This document shows, in pieces, positions 45,484 to 53,479 of a stretch of 64,000 bases of DNA. The DNA comes from Octadecabacter temperatus (GTDB lineage: Bacteria > Pseudomonadota > Alphaproteobacteria > Rhodobacterales > Rhodobacteraceae), in the NCBI RefSeq assembly GCF_001187845.1, contig NZ_CP012160.1:3169069-3233068 (forward strand), in the 5' to 3' direction. The position numbers were made by a program, and so were the translations under genes. Position 1 is the first letter of the stretch; the number at the start of each line of letters is the position of its first letter. The notes beneath the pieces were generated by a model. The model made no database searches and was not told where the DNA came from. It saw only the letters and a list, made by a program, of their open reading frames with translations.

Positions 45484-45857
45484 TGTCAGATTCGTTGAAC
45501 GCGACAACGCGATTGTTGCCGCTGCTAGAGATGGCTTTTCAAGCCGAACAGATGAAAATGGCAAAGATCGTTCAACGCATAAATATGCTGAATGAGAAGC
45601 TAAAAGAGATTGATCGCCCGATGCGTTCTGAACCACTCAGTGCTGCCACTCGTGCAGGGGCAGACTTGCGCTGGGATACATGGGCACAAGAACGCAAGAA
45701 AGTAGTTAACCAAGAGTTGGCGTTGGAACTCCGAGATCGTGAGCAAGCCCGGGATCACATGATCGCGGCGCTTTCCAAACTCGAAGCCGCCAAAAAGATG
45801 CAAGCGAATGCAGTTTCTCAAGCGCGCCAAACGGCAATCCGGCGCGCTAGTTGGTGA
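45483..45857 (+). CDS. Small coiled-coil flagellar operon protein (FliJ-sized)
   Basis: A 124-aa helical protein overlapping flhB by one base. It has no signal or membrane segment and is rich in Glu/Lys/Arg/Gln heptads (KKVVNQELALELRDREQARDHMIAALSKLEAAKKM). Size and character resemble FliJ, the coiled-coil stalk of the export ATPase, but I see no diagnostic sequence. It could also be an export chaperone. Its end overlaps the convergent fliL-like gene by 11 bp. Confidence 0.7.
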   Translation: MSDSLNATTRLLPLLEMAFQAEQMKMAKIVQRINMLNEKLKEIDRPMRSEPLSAATRAGADLRWDTWAQERKKVVNQELALELRDREQARDHMIAALSKLEAAKKMQANAVSQARQTAIRRASW

Positions 45858-46359
45858 CATCCTGACGTACGATATCCACGATCAGAACATCCGTAATATG
45901 CCCGCGCATCACTTCATCGGCGGAAGCTTGTAAAGCTTCACGCAGAATCCGCATGTTAGACGAAGCTGTAAACGCGCCATTGAAACCACCGATATTTGCG
46001 TGATCAAACATTACCTGCAAAAACGCGTCACGCAATCTGGGCTCATGAGAAAACACAGCCTCCTGACCGCCTGCTTCGACCTCAATACTCAACGACATGA
46101 CCATCAATGCGGTCACACGGTCGTTCACAACAACCGGAACGACGAACTGGTTGTTCATCCGCGCATATTCGCGCGTTTCCAACGAAACAGGTTCTGGATC
46201 CGGCTCACTGTGTTCCAGCATGATTTCACTATCATCACCGTCCACGCATGCGTTGGCAGCCAACTCTTCTTCGGGTTCGGGCATAAGGGCCAGACCAGCT
46301 CCGACGCCGCCACCAACGCCAACCAGCATCAGGATAATTGGGAGAATTAATTTCTTCAT
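45847..46359 (-). CDS. Second FliL-like basal-body protein
   Basis: A 170-aa protein with an N-terminal membrane helix (about 3-27) and a periplasmic domain ending in a FliL-like region: a helix FMDHAN..., then SSNMRILREALQASADEVMRGHITDVLIVDIVRQ. An acidic linker holding one cysteine (about 33-60) separates the helix and domain. It closes the leftward flgB-flgH operon, nine bases after flgH. It is probably a paralogue of the fliL at 36.8 kb that acts near the rings. Confidence 0.75.
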   Translation of the reverse strand: MKKLILPIILMLVGVGGGVGAGLALMPEPEEELAANACVDGDDSEIMLEHSEPDPEPVSLETREYARMNNQFVVPVVVNDRVTALMVMSLSIEVEAGGQEAVFSHEPRLRDAFLQVMFDHANIGGFNGAFTASSNMRILREALQASADEVMRGHITDVLIVDIVRQDVTN

Positions 46360-46368
46360 AGCGCGCTC

Positions 46369-47103
46369 CTAGAAAGGCAAGACAATGTCGGCGACCTGCT
46401 GGCCAATTCGTGGTTGTTGAACGTCGGAAATTTGACCACTCCCGCCATATGAAATCCGCGCTGAAGCAAGTTTGTCGTACGTGATCTCATTTTGCCGGCT
46501 AATGTCTGCCGGGCGGACGAAACCCGAAACCAGTAGTTCACGCATTTCGAAATTGACCCGAACTTCTTGCGTGCCCTGAATGACCAACACACCATTTGGC
46601 ATCACATCAACAACCGTCGCCGCGATCCTCAATTCAAGTTGTTCATTGCGCCGAACAGATCCATCACCGCCGAAAGATGAACTTGAGCTCAGATCGACAG
46701 CGGCGCTCAAGCTTGCGCCGTCGGGCAGGGACTCATCGACCCGCTGCGGAACGCCAAACAGGTTTGGAATGGATAGGCTTTCGGAGCCGCTTCGCGAACG
46801 ATCTGTCGAATTTGAAATAGAGGCGCTGTCGTCAATTTCGATCACCACCGTAAGAATGTCTCCTCGTTGGACAGCGCGTCTATCACCAAGAAGAGATCCA
46901 CGATCACCGGTCCAAAGCGACGGGGTGCCATCGCGCGGTTCCGAAACCGCGAGGTCACTTGTTAAGCCATAGGTCAGCATCGCCGCCGCCTCGGGCGACG
47001 CCTGTGGTGGTGTGAACTCGGGTGGGCTGCCGACATCACGCAAACGCCCGCAAGAGGTTGCCAAAACTAGTGAGGTCAAGACGACTAAAGTTGTGGTACG
47101 CAT
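46369..47103 (-). CDS. flgH: Flagellar L-ring lipoprotein FlgH
   Basis: A 244-aa outer-membrane lipoprotein: the signal peptide ends with a lipobox-like LATSCG, so Cys18 would be lipidated. The family features LWTGDRGSLLGDRRAVQRGDILTVVIEIDDSASISNS and the end (SFGGDGSVRRNEQLELRIAATVVDVMPNGVLVIQGTQEVRVNFE...) are present. It forms the L ring around the rod. It follows flgA at a 9-bp gap. Confidence 0.94.
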   Translation of the reverse strand: MRTTTLVVLTSLVLATSCGRLRDVGSPPEFTPPQASPEAAAMLTYGLTSDLAVSEPRDGTPSLWTGDRGSLLGDRRAVQRGDILTVVIEIDDSASISNSTDRSRSGSESLSIPNLFGVPQRVDESLPDGASLSAAVDLSSSSSFGGDGSVRRNEQLELRIAATVVDVMPNGVLVIQGTQEVRVNFEMRELLVSGFVRPADISRQNEITYDKLASARISYGGSGQISDVQQPRIGQQVADIVLPF

Positions 47104-47112
47104 TCTGCGCTC

Positions 47113-47529
47113 CTATCGGTTAACAAATGCGGTGCCCGTCGCATCAATTTGCGCGCTCACCGTTGTTCGGGACGTTAGATTCATCACGCGAATGACGTCG
47201 CCCGGGCCAGCACGGTCTAGCGCCCGGCCTTCGGTTGAAATCACTACGCCATTGCGCTGATAAACGAGTGTTATGATCTGATTTCGCTCAATGACAGCGG
47301 GTGGACCGATATCGCCAGCGCGGATCGGACGACCTGCATATAAAGCCACACGTGCCTCTTGTCCGATCGCAAGATCAGGGGCGGACAGCGCACCGGCTAC
47401 ATCGACTTCGCGCAACAGAACGTCATCCACGCCGATGATGCTGCGGGCTGGTATTGTTCGGGTGGCGACAATTGTGTCAGCCGTAACCGGAGCTGCCAAC
47501 ACAACAAAGAAAGCGATAAAACGGATCAT
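47113..47529 (-). CDS. flgA: P-ring assembly chaperone FlgA
   Basis: A 138-aa periplasmic protein with a signal peptide (1-17) and a SAF-type domain (VATRTIPARSIIGVDDVLLREVDVAG and VRVMNLTSRTTVSAQIDATGTAFV). FlgA assists the polymerisation of FlgI. This form is shorter than enterobacterial FlgA and consists only of the C-terminal half, as often in alphaproteobacteria. It overlaps flgG by 4 bp. Confidence 0.9.
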   Translation of the reverse strand: MIRFIAFFVVLAAPVTADTIVATRTIPARSIIGVDDVLLREVDVAGALSAPDLAIGQEARVALYAGRPIRAGDIGPPAVIERNQIITLVYQRNGVVISTEGRALDRAGPGDVIRVMNLTSRTTVSAQIDATGTAFVNR

Positions 47530-48311
47530 CGGATTTGCACCATTGCGCCCAGCATTTGGTCAGCTGCGGAAATAACTTTGGAGTTCAGTTCATAGCCGCG
47601 TTGGGCCTTGATGAGGTCCGTGATCTCGCGGACAGGATCGACGGAACTGTCTTCAAGATATCCCTGCCGCAACACACCGAGCCCGTCTTGACCAGGCGTG
47701 GTCGTGGTCGATGGACCAGATGCCGGAGTTTCCAAGAACAGGTTTGAGCCGATGGCCTCCAACCCTTTCGGATTGGTGAAGCCGGACAACGTGAATTGGC
47801 CAAGAAGCTGAGGTTCAACTTGGTCGGCGAAATAGGCATAAACCTCACCCTCAGAGTTGATCGAGATCGAACGCGCATCGCTTGGAATCGTAATGTCCGG
47901 AACGACCGGGTAGCCATCCGATGTCACAATCAACCCGTCACCAGTGCGCTTTAATCCACCGTCCCGCGTGAACGCAGCGCGACCGTCTGGTAGTGTAACC
48001 TCAAGGTACCCGTTGCCCTCGATCCCAAGGTCGAGGTCACCTCCCGTGGCCGCAAGCGAGCCTTGCGATAGCATCACAGAAACAGACGTTGGTCGAACTC
48101 CAAGCCCCAATTGAACACCTGTTGGCAGTACAGTTCCATCGGACGCATTTATCGTTCCGGGTCGCTGCATCTGTTGATAGTGCAGGTCGGCGAACTCGGC
48201 ACGGCGTGTGTTGTAACCCGTCGTGCTCATATTCGCGAGGTTGTTTGAAATCACCTCAACGCGGGTTTGTTGGGCCGCCATACCAGCGGCAGCAATTCTA
48301 AGGGCTCGCAT
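47526..48311 (-). CDS. flgG: Distal rod protein FlgG
   Basis: A 261-aa rod protein. The N-terminus MRALRIAAAGMAAQQTRVEVISNNLANMSTTGYNTRRAEF and the end (EITDLIKAQRGYELNSKVISAADQMLGAMVQI) are diagnostic for FlgG. A tract with the specific FlgG length signature (YQQMQRPG) is present. It polymerises beyond FlgF to form the distal rod. It precedes flgA (4-bp overlap) and follows flgF at 21 bp. Confidence 0.95.
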   Translation of the reverse strand: MRALRIAAAGMAAQQTRVEVISNNLANMSTTGYNTRRAEFADLHYQQMQRPGTINASDGTVLPTGVQLGLGVRPTSVSVMLSQGSLAATGGDLDLGIEGNGYLEVTLPDGRAAFTRDGGLKRTGDGLIVTSDGYPVVPDITIPSDARSISINSEGEVYAYFADQVEPQLLGQFTLSGFTNPKGLEAIGSNLFLETPASGPSTTTTPGQDGLGVLRQGYLEDSSVDPVREITDLIKAQRGYELNSKVISAADQMLGAMVQIR

Positions 48312-48332
48312 CTTTTTGACTCCTAAATAGGG

Positions 48333-49049
48333 TTACTGGCCGAGCGCACGGATCGCGCTGCGAATGCGTTCGTCTTCTTTGTCGAGAAAGCTTTGGCCGA
48401 GTTCATAGGCGCGCTGAACTTCAATCATCCGCGATATTTCGAGCACCGGATCAACGTTTGATTCCTCAATAAAGCCCTGCAACATGCGCCCTTCGAGTGC
48501 AGGGTCGTATCCATCATCGGCACGAAACCTCACCCCATCTTCGCGCACCATTCCGGACAGGTTAATCGGGTTCACCAACCCAACCTGAGCAACCGGTTGG
48601 CCACCCGCACTTACAGTACCATCCGGCGCAATTCCGATGGGGCCAGCGCCCTGCGGGATAAAGACAGGCGCGCCGCCTGCATCCAAAACGTTGTATCCTT
48701 CAGGCGTGACGAGATCGCCGTTTTCATTCGGTGTAAATGCGCCTGCGCGTGTCAACCGCTCGCCCTGCGGGGTCGCAACCAAGAAGAAACCGTCACCCTC
48801 AATCGCGAGGTCAAATGAACCACCAGTTTGGGTCAATGTGCCTTGAGACAACAGTGTTTCACGGGCCGACGCAGTGGCCATCGACAATGACGGATCATTC
48901 GGGCCTAATGCCTTAACATGCTCAGCAAATATCACCCCTTCAGAGCGAAAACCGGTTGTCGACAAATTTGCAATGTTGTTTGCAACAACGCGCATTTCAT
49001 TCATCAATCCAGATTGCCGTGTTAGGGCAGTATAAGTTGCATTTTCCAT
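48333..49049 (-). CDS. flgF: Proximal rod protein FlgF
   Basis: A 238-aa proximal rod protein of the FlgF/G family. The N-terminus (MENATYTALTRQSGLMNEMRVVANNIANLSTTGFRSEGVIF) and the C-terminal ISRMIEVQRAYELGQSFLDKEDERIRSAI distinguish it as FlgF. It lies 3 bp after fliQ and 21 bp before flgG. Confidence 0.93.
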   Translation of the reverse strand: MENATYTALTRQSGLMNEMRVVANNIANLSTTGFRSEGVIFAEHVKALGPNDPSLSMATASARETLLSQGTLTQTGGSFDLAIEGDGFFLVATPQGERLTRAGAFTPNENGDLVTPEGYNVLDAGGAPVFIPQGAGPIGIAPDGTVSAGGQPVAQVGLVNPINLSGMVREDGVRFRADDGYDPALEGRMLQGFIEESNVDPVLEISRMIEVQRAYELGQSFLDKEDERIRSAIRALGQ

Positions 49050-49052
49050 TGT

Positions 49053-49319
49053 TCAGCCCCCTGCGATTATCGGTACGAGCGTGGTCTTGAAATACGACAC
49101 CAACGTCTCGGTCATGAAGCCCATCGTGACCCAAAACACACTCACAATCGCGGCGAGTTTTGGCACGAAGGTTAACGTCATCTCTTGAACGGATGTCAGC
49201 GCCTGAAACAGGCCGACCACAAGGCCCACGATCAACGCGACCGTGAGGATTGGCAGTGAAACAAGCGTCGCAATCCACAACCCCTGACGCAGCGTGTCAT
49301 AAAACAGCGCATCATCCAT
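49053..49319 (-). CDS. fliQ: Flagellar export gate protein FliQ
   Basis: An 88-aa membrane protein with two helices (about 14-40 and 52-75) and the family pattern LPILTVALIVGLVVGLFQALTSVQEMTLTFVPK. It is the third component of the export pore. It abuts the fliE stop with no spacer and precedes flgF by 3 bp. Confidence 0.93.
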   Translation of the reverse strand: MDDALFYDTLRQGLWIATLVSLPILTVALIVGLVVGLFQALTSVQEMTLTFVPKLAAIVSVFWVTMGFMTETLVSYFKTTLVPIIAGG

Positions 49320-49607
49320 TCAGACAGGCATCCGAAGAATTTCCTGATACGCCTCAACGACTTTGTCACGCACTGTCACTGCCGTTTCGACTGCAAGCTC
49401 TGTCTGGGCGAGCGCTTGAACCAATGCATGTGGATCAGCGCCGCCTGACATTGCCGACATCGCCGTCTGCTCACTTTGCTTGAGCGTCTCAATAAAATCT
49501 GAGGCAGCCTGCCCGAATGCGTTTCCGGCATTTGACGTCGGGTCCGGCGCCGTAGCTGGCTTATTTGCAGCATAGGCCTGTGCGACCGGATTTGATCTGA
49601 TTTCCAT
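49320..49607 (-). CDS. fliE: Hook-basal body protein FliE
   Basis: A 95-aa adaptor that links the MS ring to the rod. The alpha-helical C-terminus (DPHALVQALAQTELAVETAVTVRDKVVEAYQEILRMPV) is the FliE signature. The N-terminal part is variable. It lies 13 bp after flgC within the flgB-C-fliE-fliQ block. Confidence 0.92.
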   Translation of the reverse strand: MEIRSNPVAQAYAANKPATAPDPTSNAGNAFGQAASDFIETLKQSEQTAMSAMSGGADPHALVQALAQTELAVETAVTVRDKVVEAYQEILRMPV

Positions 49608-49620
49608 AGTGATTGCCTTT

Positions 49621-50013
49621 CTATCTACGTAGCAAGTCCATCAAGGACGTCGACATTTGCCGGACCTGATCGAACAATTTTAGATTTGCCTCATAACTGC
49701 GCTGCGCTTCGCGAGCGTCCGCAATTTCAATGAGGAGATTGACGTTTGATCCATCGTAATTCCCATCGGCGTCCGCCATCGGGTGCGAAGGATCATAGAT
49801 TTGGTCTAGCTCTGAGCGGTCCAGGCGCATCCGGCCTGATTGAACGGCCCCAGTGGCTTGGCCCGCCTCCATTTCGGCTGCAAAGCTGATCGTTTTGCGG
49901 TGGTAACCGGGTGTATCGGCATTCGCGATATTTTCGGAAACATGACGCAAACGCGCGGCTTGTGCCCGCATGCCACTCGACGTGATTCTCATAGCATCTG
50001 AAAAGTCAGCCAT
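49621..50013 (-). CDS. flgC: Proximal rod protein FlgC
   Basis: A 130-aa rod protein with the family N-terminus SDAMRITSSGMRAQAARLRHVSENIANADTPGYHRK and the C-terminal AREAQRSYEANLKLFDQVRQMSTSLMDLLRR. The start at 50013 (MADFSDAM) has GGAGG eight bases ahead; the ATG at 50019 is only two bases from it. FlgC follows FlgB in the proximal rod. Confidence 0.93.
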   Translation of the reverse strand: MADFSDAMRITSSGMRAQAARLRHVSENIANADTPGYHRKTISFAAEMEAGQATGAVQSGRMRLDRSELDQIYDPSHPMADADGNYDGSNVNLLIEIADAREAQRSYEANLKLFDQVRQMSTSLMDLLRR

Positions 50014-50015
50014 GC

Positions 50016-50399
50016 TCATTTCCTCCCGATTGAAAGGCGTAAAACATCTAGCGAGTGCTTGTAGATCGCCAATGCGCGATTGTGTTCGCGCTGAATCTCA
50101 ACGGAGTTAACCATCTCTTGTTCAAGGGATACGGAATTTCCGTTAGGCGCTGCTTCGGCGTCAGATATCTGAACAGATGAAGTCCCTGTTAGCGCGCTGG
50201 ACGTTAAGTGTTGGGCACGTGTTGTTCGCAAGCCTGAATCCATATCCGCTGAATAGCTTTCAGCAAAAGACCCTAGCGTGCGTGCGCGATACCCTGGTGT
50301 ATCGGCGTTCGCCATATTCGCCGCTGTGACGGCCTGCCGCGCACCAGAATGGCGCGCCATTGCATATGATGCCTGGAACATTTCCAGATTTTTAAACAT
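50016..50399 (-). CDS. flgB: Proximal rod protein FlgB
   Basis: A 127-aa proximal rod protein with MFKNLEMFQASYAMARHSGARQAVTAANMANADTPGYRARTL at the start. The start at 50399 has GGGAG upstream; a further in-frame codon at 50426 would lie in the fliI promoter. It heads the leftward nine-gene operon flgB-flgC-fliE-fliQ-flgF-flgG-flgA-flgH-fliL2 and is divergent from fliI. Confidence 0.92.
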   Translation of the reverse strand: MFKNLEMFQASYAMARHSGARQAVTAANMANADTPGYRARTLGSFAESYSADMDSGLRTTRAQHLTSSALTGTSSVQISDAEAAPNGNSVSLEQEMVNSVEIQREHNRALAIYKHSLDVLRLSIGRK

Positions 50400-50483
50400 C
50401 GGGGCTTCTCCCTCGAGTGACTTCAACTAAGCCTTAAGGATGATTCCCTAAGAATTGGTTGTCGCAAGAATGCGAGAGGCCAA
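50400..50483. promoter_or_regulatory. Divergent promoter region flgB / fliI
   Basis: An 84-bp gap between divergent operons. It contains CTAAGCC-TTAAGG and CCCTAAG, i.e. three TAA-type half sites, but their spacing (N3 and N10) does not fit CtrA (N7). An imperfect inverted repeat CTTAAGG / CCCTAAG is visible around 50433-50451. Confidence 0.45.
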
Positions 50484-51803
50484 ATGACAGAAGATATTTT
50501 CGCCCAAATGGGTGCCGCCATCAAAAAAACGAAACGGACGCACCCCCTAGGTGTCGTTTTACAGATTGCCGGAAATCGGTTGCAGATCGGGGGAATTTCC
50601 CAGTTCGCCCGCGTCGGTGACCGCATCAAAGTGCTCGGCGACGATATTCTGGGTGAGGTCGTACGTACCGCACAAGAAGGGCTTGATGTGATTATGGACG
50701 GCTCGACAGAAGGGCTGGGCCTCGGCGCGAAAGTCGTTTTGCTACCACGGCCGGACTTCGCACCGCACGCGGGTTGGATAGGCCGTGTTGTCGATCCCGA
50801 CGGAATGCCACTCGACGGCCGCGCTCTCCTTCCGGGCCTTTCGGTTCAACCAGTGTCAGCACCACCGCCTCCGGCTAGCACGCGGCGCGAACTGGGGCCG
50901 CGTCTTTCAACGGGCTTTGCGGTCTTTGATACGATTCTCCCAATTGTTCGCGGTCAACGTGTCGGGCTTTTTGCAGGTTCAGGCGTCGGAAAATCAACGT
51001 TACTTTCTTCACTGGCAAAGACGATGGAGGCGGACGTTATTGTGATTGGACTGGTCGGCGAACGTGGCCGAGAATTGCGGGAATTTGTTGAAAAGTCACT
51101 TGGACCGGAAGGAATGAAACGAAGCGTTATCGTCGCCGCCACCTCGGATCGTGCCGCGCAAGTTCGACGGCGATGCCCCCTCGCGGCGACAGCAGTGGCT
51201 GAGTTTTTCCGCGACCAAGGCTTACAAGTTCTATTGCTCGTCGACAGCGTAACGCGTTTTGCTGAAGCGCACCGCGAAGTCGCCGTTGCCGCGGGGGAGC
51301 CTGCGAATTTGCGTGGCCATCCTGCATCGACACCCAATGCAATCGCGGGGTTGTGCGAACGTGCCGGTCCGGGTTCTGGGCATGCGGGTGACATCACGGC
51401 GATCTATACTGTCCTTGTTGCAGGTTCCGATATGGAGGAACCGGTTGCTGATATGCTGCGCGGTGTTTTGGACGGACACGTCGTTCTTGATCGCGCAATC
51501 GCCGAGCGGGGCCGTTTTCCGGCGATCGATGTAACGCGTTCTGTTTCACGTTCCTTGCCGGATGCCGCGAATGCAGCTGAGAATAAGTTAATCCAGACAG
51601 CGCGTCAGCACATGGGCGCATTTGCTCAGGCTGAACTTATGATTCAGGCGGGTCTCTACACTTCGGGGACAGACGCTAAAATCGACGCAGCAATTGCAAC
51701 GCGTGACGCTTTAGAAGCATTCATATCAACAGAAGGGAAACACGGTCCTGCGGGAGCATTCTTATTGCTTCAACGGGCGGTTCAATTGCCTGCAACACTA
51801 TAA
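50484..51803 (+). CDS. fliI: Flagellar export ATPase FliI
   Basis: A 439-aa F1-like ATPase. The Walker A motif is GLFAGSGVGKSTLL (about 165-178). LVGERGRELREFVEKSLG and the Walker B region (VLLLVDSVTRFAEAHREVAVAAGEP) are also present. It unfolds or delivers export substrates at the gate. Unusually for a flagellar ATPase it is a single-gene unit here, separated from fliH and divergent from flgB. It ends 5 bp from the convergent DUF1217 gene. Confidence 0.95.
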   Translation: MTEDIFAQMGAAIKKTKRTHPLGVVLQIAGNRLQIGGISQFARVGDRIKVLGDDILGEVVRTAQEGLDVIMDGSTEGLGLGAKVVLLPRPDFAPHAGWIGRVVDPDGMPLDGRALLPGLSVQPVSAPPPPASTRRELGPRLSTGFAVFDTILPIVRGQRVGLFAGSGVGKSTLLSSLAKTMEADVIVIGLVGERGRELREFVEKSLGPEGMKRSVIVAATSDRAAQVRRRCPLAATAVAEFFRDQGLQVLLLVDSVTRFAEAHREVAVAAGEPANLRGHPASTPNAIAGLCERAGPGSGHAGDITAIYTVLVAGSDMEEPVADMLRGVLDGHVVLDRAIAERGRFPAIDVTRSVSRSLPDAANAAENKLIQTARQHMGAFAQAELMIQAGLYTSGTDAKIDAAIATRDALEAFISTEGKHGPAGAFLLLQRAVQLPATL

Positions 51804-51808
51804 TTATA

Positions 51809-52600
51809 TTAGATCTGTTGAAGCAGGCTAAGCGCAATTGATGCGCCAGAGGTCGCAGAGGAATCTGATATCTCAGACCGCAACATGAAAAGTCTGATCA
51901 TTTTTTCCTGATTTTCAGGACTGGCCAAGTCACTCAATTGATCGGTGCCAAACGTTGCCTCAGCACGTGCCTGAAATTGCTCGAGTTGTTGGTCAATATC
52001 GATGGCTGCAAATGATGATGAAAACCCGAGCGCTGTCTCAAACATGCTGCGCAACGGCTCGTTACCCATCATGCTGTACCATTGCCCGTTGTTGGTACTT
52101 GTCCCGTCCAGAACGTCATTCAGCGCCGGCCCAAGGTTTAGCGCAAGGCGCATATCATTATCTTGTTCACCAACAGCCTGTTCAAACTGTTTCGCTTCAT
52201 AACGGTCAATAATTTCGTCAGCGAAAAACGAAAGTGCAGTACGCGGGATATCAAAATCACCGAACCCAAATGCTTCGCTAAAATCCGCGTAACGGCTATC
52301 AGACAATTTGTTCGCAAGAGCGTCAGTTCCAATGGATCCTTCCTCAAGAATTTTCTTGATGAAAAACGTATTGTTGATGTCATCGTCTAAACCAAACGCG
52401 CCGAGGGCGACTTCAAGAAGCTCACGGTCTTTAACAAGGTCTTCAGCCGTCCTGATGTCTCCAATGCGTTCACGGAAAGTATCTGTGAGACGCGTGATCG
52501 AAGGGCTCTCATTGAAAGTCGCACGTTGTTGGTCCGCTGTCCTCTCTAGAAACAGCCAACCTGCATAGCCTGACAAAGGAACGACGGGCTGGAAGGTCAT
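51809..52600 (-). CDS. DUF1217 family flagellar protein
   Basis: A 263-aa soluble protein with repeated helical segments such as ITRLTDTFRERIGDIRTAEDLVKDRELLEVALGAFGLDDDINNTFFIKKIL, which I recognise as DUF1217, found almost only in flagellar loci of alphaproteobacteria. Function is unknown. It overlaps flbT by 4 bp and forms the end of flaF-flbT-DUF1217. This coupling to flagellin regulators suggests a role in filament assembly or control. Confidence 0.85.
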   Translation of the reverse strand: MTFQPVVPLSGYAGWLFLERTADQQRATFNESPSITRLTDTFRERIGDIRTAEDLVKDRELLEVALGAFGLDDDINNTFFIKKILEEGSIGTDALANKLSDSRYADFSEAFGFGDFDIPRTALSFFADEIIDRYEAKQFEQAVGEQDNDMRLALNLGPALNDVLDGTSTNNGQWYSMMGNEPLRSMFETALGFSSSFAAIDIDQQLEQFQARAEATFGTDQLSDLASPENQEKMIRLFMLRSEISDSSATSGASIALSLLQQI

Positions 52601-53007
52601 GACGGTCTCGGGAAGGTCGCAAGCAGGCGTTCTTCCCTCGGCAAAAGACTACGCAGCCTCTTTAATCCGCGGTAAAATTCGCCCTCCAAAAAGGCTTCGG
52701 TTGCATCAGCTAGTTGCTGGCGACTGTCATCGTCAGCAAGCGCCTGACTTAATTGTTCAACTCCACGCATCAATTGGATTCTGCCTTCTTCAACGTCAGC
52801 GTCGCCGGACAGAATAAGCTGCGCGATATAACAAACTCGACGGACAGGAGTGGTAACCTCATCTGGTCGAATAGCATCACGCAACCGCAAGATATTTGCG
52901 TTGGGTGTGAGTATGGAGAGCCGAGAGCGCCGGTCTCCGTTTTCGATGACGGCACCATTTACGAGCACGCGTTCTTTCGGCCCGAGCTTAAGGACAAGAC
53001 CGGACAT
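52597..53007 (-). CDS. flbT: Flagellin mRNA regulator FlbT
   Basis: A 136-aa FlbT. The start SGLVLKLGPKERVLVNGAVIENGDRRSRLSIL and TTPVRRVCYIAQLILSGD are diagnostic. In Caulobacter FlbT binds the 5' untranslated region of flagellin mRNA and restrains its translation until the hook is complete. It overlaps flaF by one base (TAATG) and the DUF1217 gene by 4 bp. The flagellin gene is upstream, separated by a terminator. Confidence 0.92.
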   Translation of the reverse strand: MSGLVLKLGPKERVLVNGAVIENGDRRSRLSILTPNANILRLRDAIRPDEVTTPVRRVCYIAQLILSGDADVEEGRIQLMRGVEQLSQALADDDSRQQLADATEAFLEGEFYRGLKRLRSLLPREERLLATFPRPS

Positions 53008-53381
53008 TAGTGACCCCCTTTGGCGGCCAGGCCACGCATCATCGCAGTATTGATTTCAACGAGTGGCGCAACATCAGCTTCGCCCTTTAGAACCTTGCGA
53101 GAATGAAAAGACGTGAATTCAGCAAGGTAGAATATCCGTGCACGTAGGTCTTCAGAAAGCGCATTTTCATCATCAGCAACTTGCGACGCGAGGTGGGTCC
53201 AGACTGCACGATTGGCATGAACAGCCTCCGCGAAGGCTGGAAAGTTTGAGGCTTGTTGTTTGGCCGCATTTCTTAGGCGGCATGTGACTTCGCTGAACAA
53301 ATGATGTTCGGCGGAGCGACCTGTTTTTAAAGCGGACGTTTTGGGCGCGTAGGCGTGCTGGGCTTGTTCTGCGATGTTCAC
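53007..53381 (-). CDS. flaF: Flagellin biosynthesis regulator FlaF
   Basis: A 124-aa FlaF, the partner of FlbT that promotes flagellin synthesis. The sequence AEQAQHAYAPKTSALKTGRSAEHHLFSEVTCRLRNA and AEFTSFHSRKVLKGEADVAPLVEINTAMMRGL is characteristic. The start is GTG at 53381, seven bases after GGA, rather than an upstream ATG at 53414 located within the leader hairpin. It overlaps flbT by one base. Confidence 0.88.
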   Translation of the reverse strand: MNIAEQAQHAYAPKTSALKTGRSAEHHLFSEVTCRLRNAAKQQASNFPAFAEAVHANRAVWTHLASQVADDENALSEDLRARIFYLAEFTSFHSRKVLKGEADVAPLVEINTAMMRGLAAKGGH

Positions 53382-53411
53382 GGCTGGTCCTTTCGGGACG
53401 AAAGTCGAAAT

Positions 53412-53430
53412 CACACAGCTTTGCTGTGTG
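53412..53430 (-). promoter_or_regulatory. Leader hairpin between flagellin terminator and flaF
   Basis: A perfect 8-bp stem CACACAGC / GCTGTGTG with a three-base loop, 31 bases before the flaF start codon on the leftward strand. It has no T tract, so it could protect or regulate the flaF transcript, or form part of a tandem terminator. Confidence 0.5.
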
Positions 53431-53433
53431 GTG

Positions 53434-53470
53434 AAAAAAGGTCAGAGGCGCTCTGATTAAGCGCCTCTGA
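53434..53470 (-). terminator. Intrinsic terminator of the flagellin gene
   Basis: A perfect 10-bp stem TCAGAGGCGC / GCGCCTCTGA with a nine-base loop (53442-53470), followed on the leftward strand by C and TTTTTT. It begins 10 bp after the flagellin stop codon and should end most transcription before flaF. Confidence 0.9.
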
Positions 53471-53479
53471 CGTCTCAAC

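Noticed and set aside
50400..50483. CtrA site between flgB and fliI
   Set aside because: TAA-type half sites are present, but the spacings are 3 and 10 bases, not 7.
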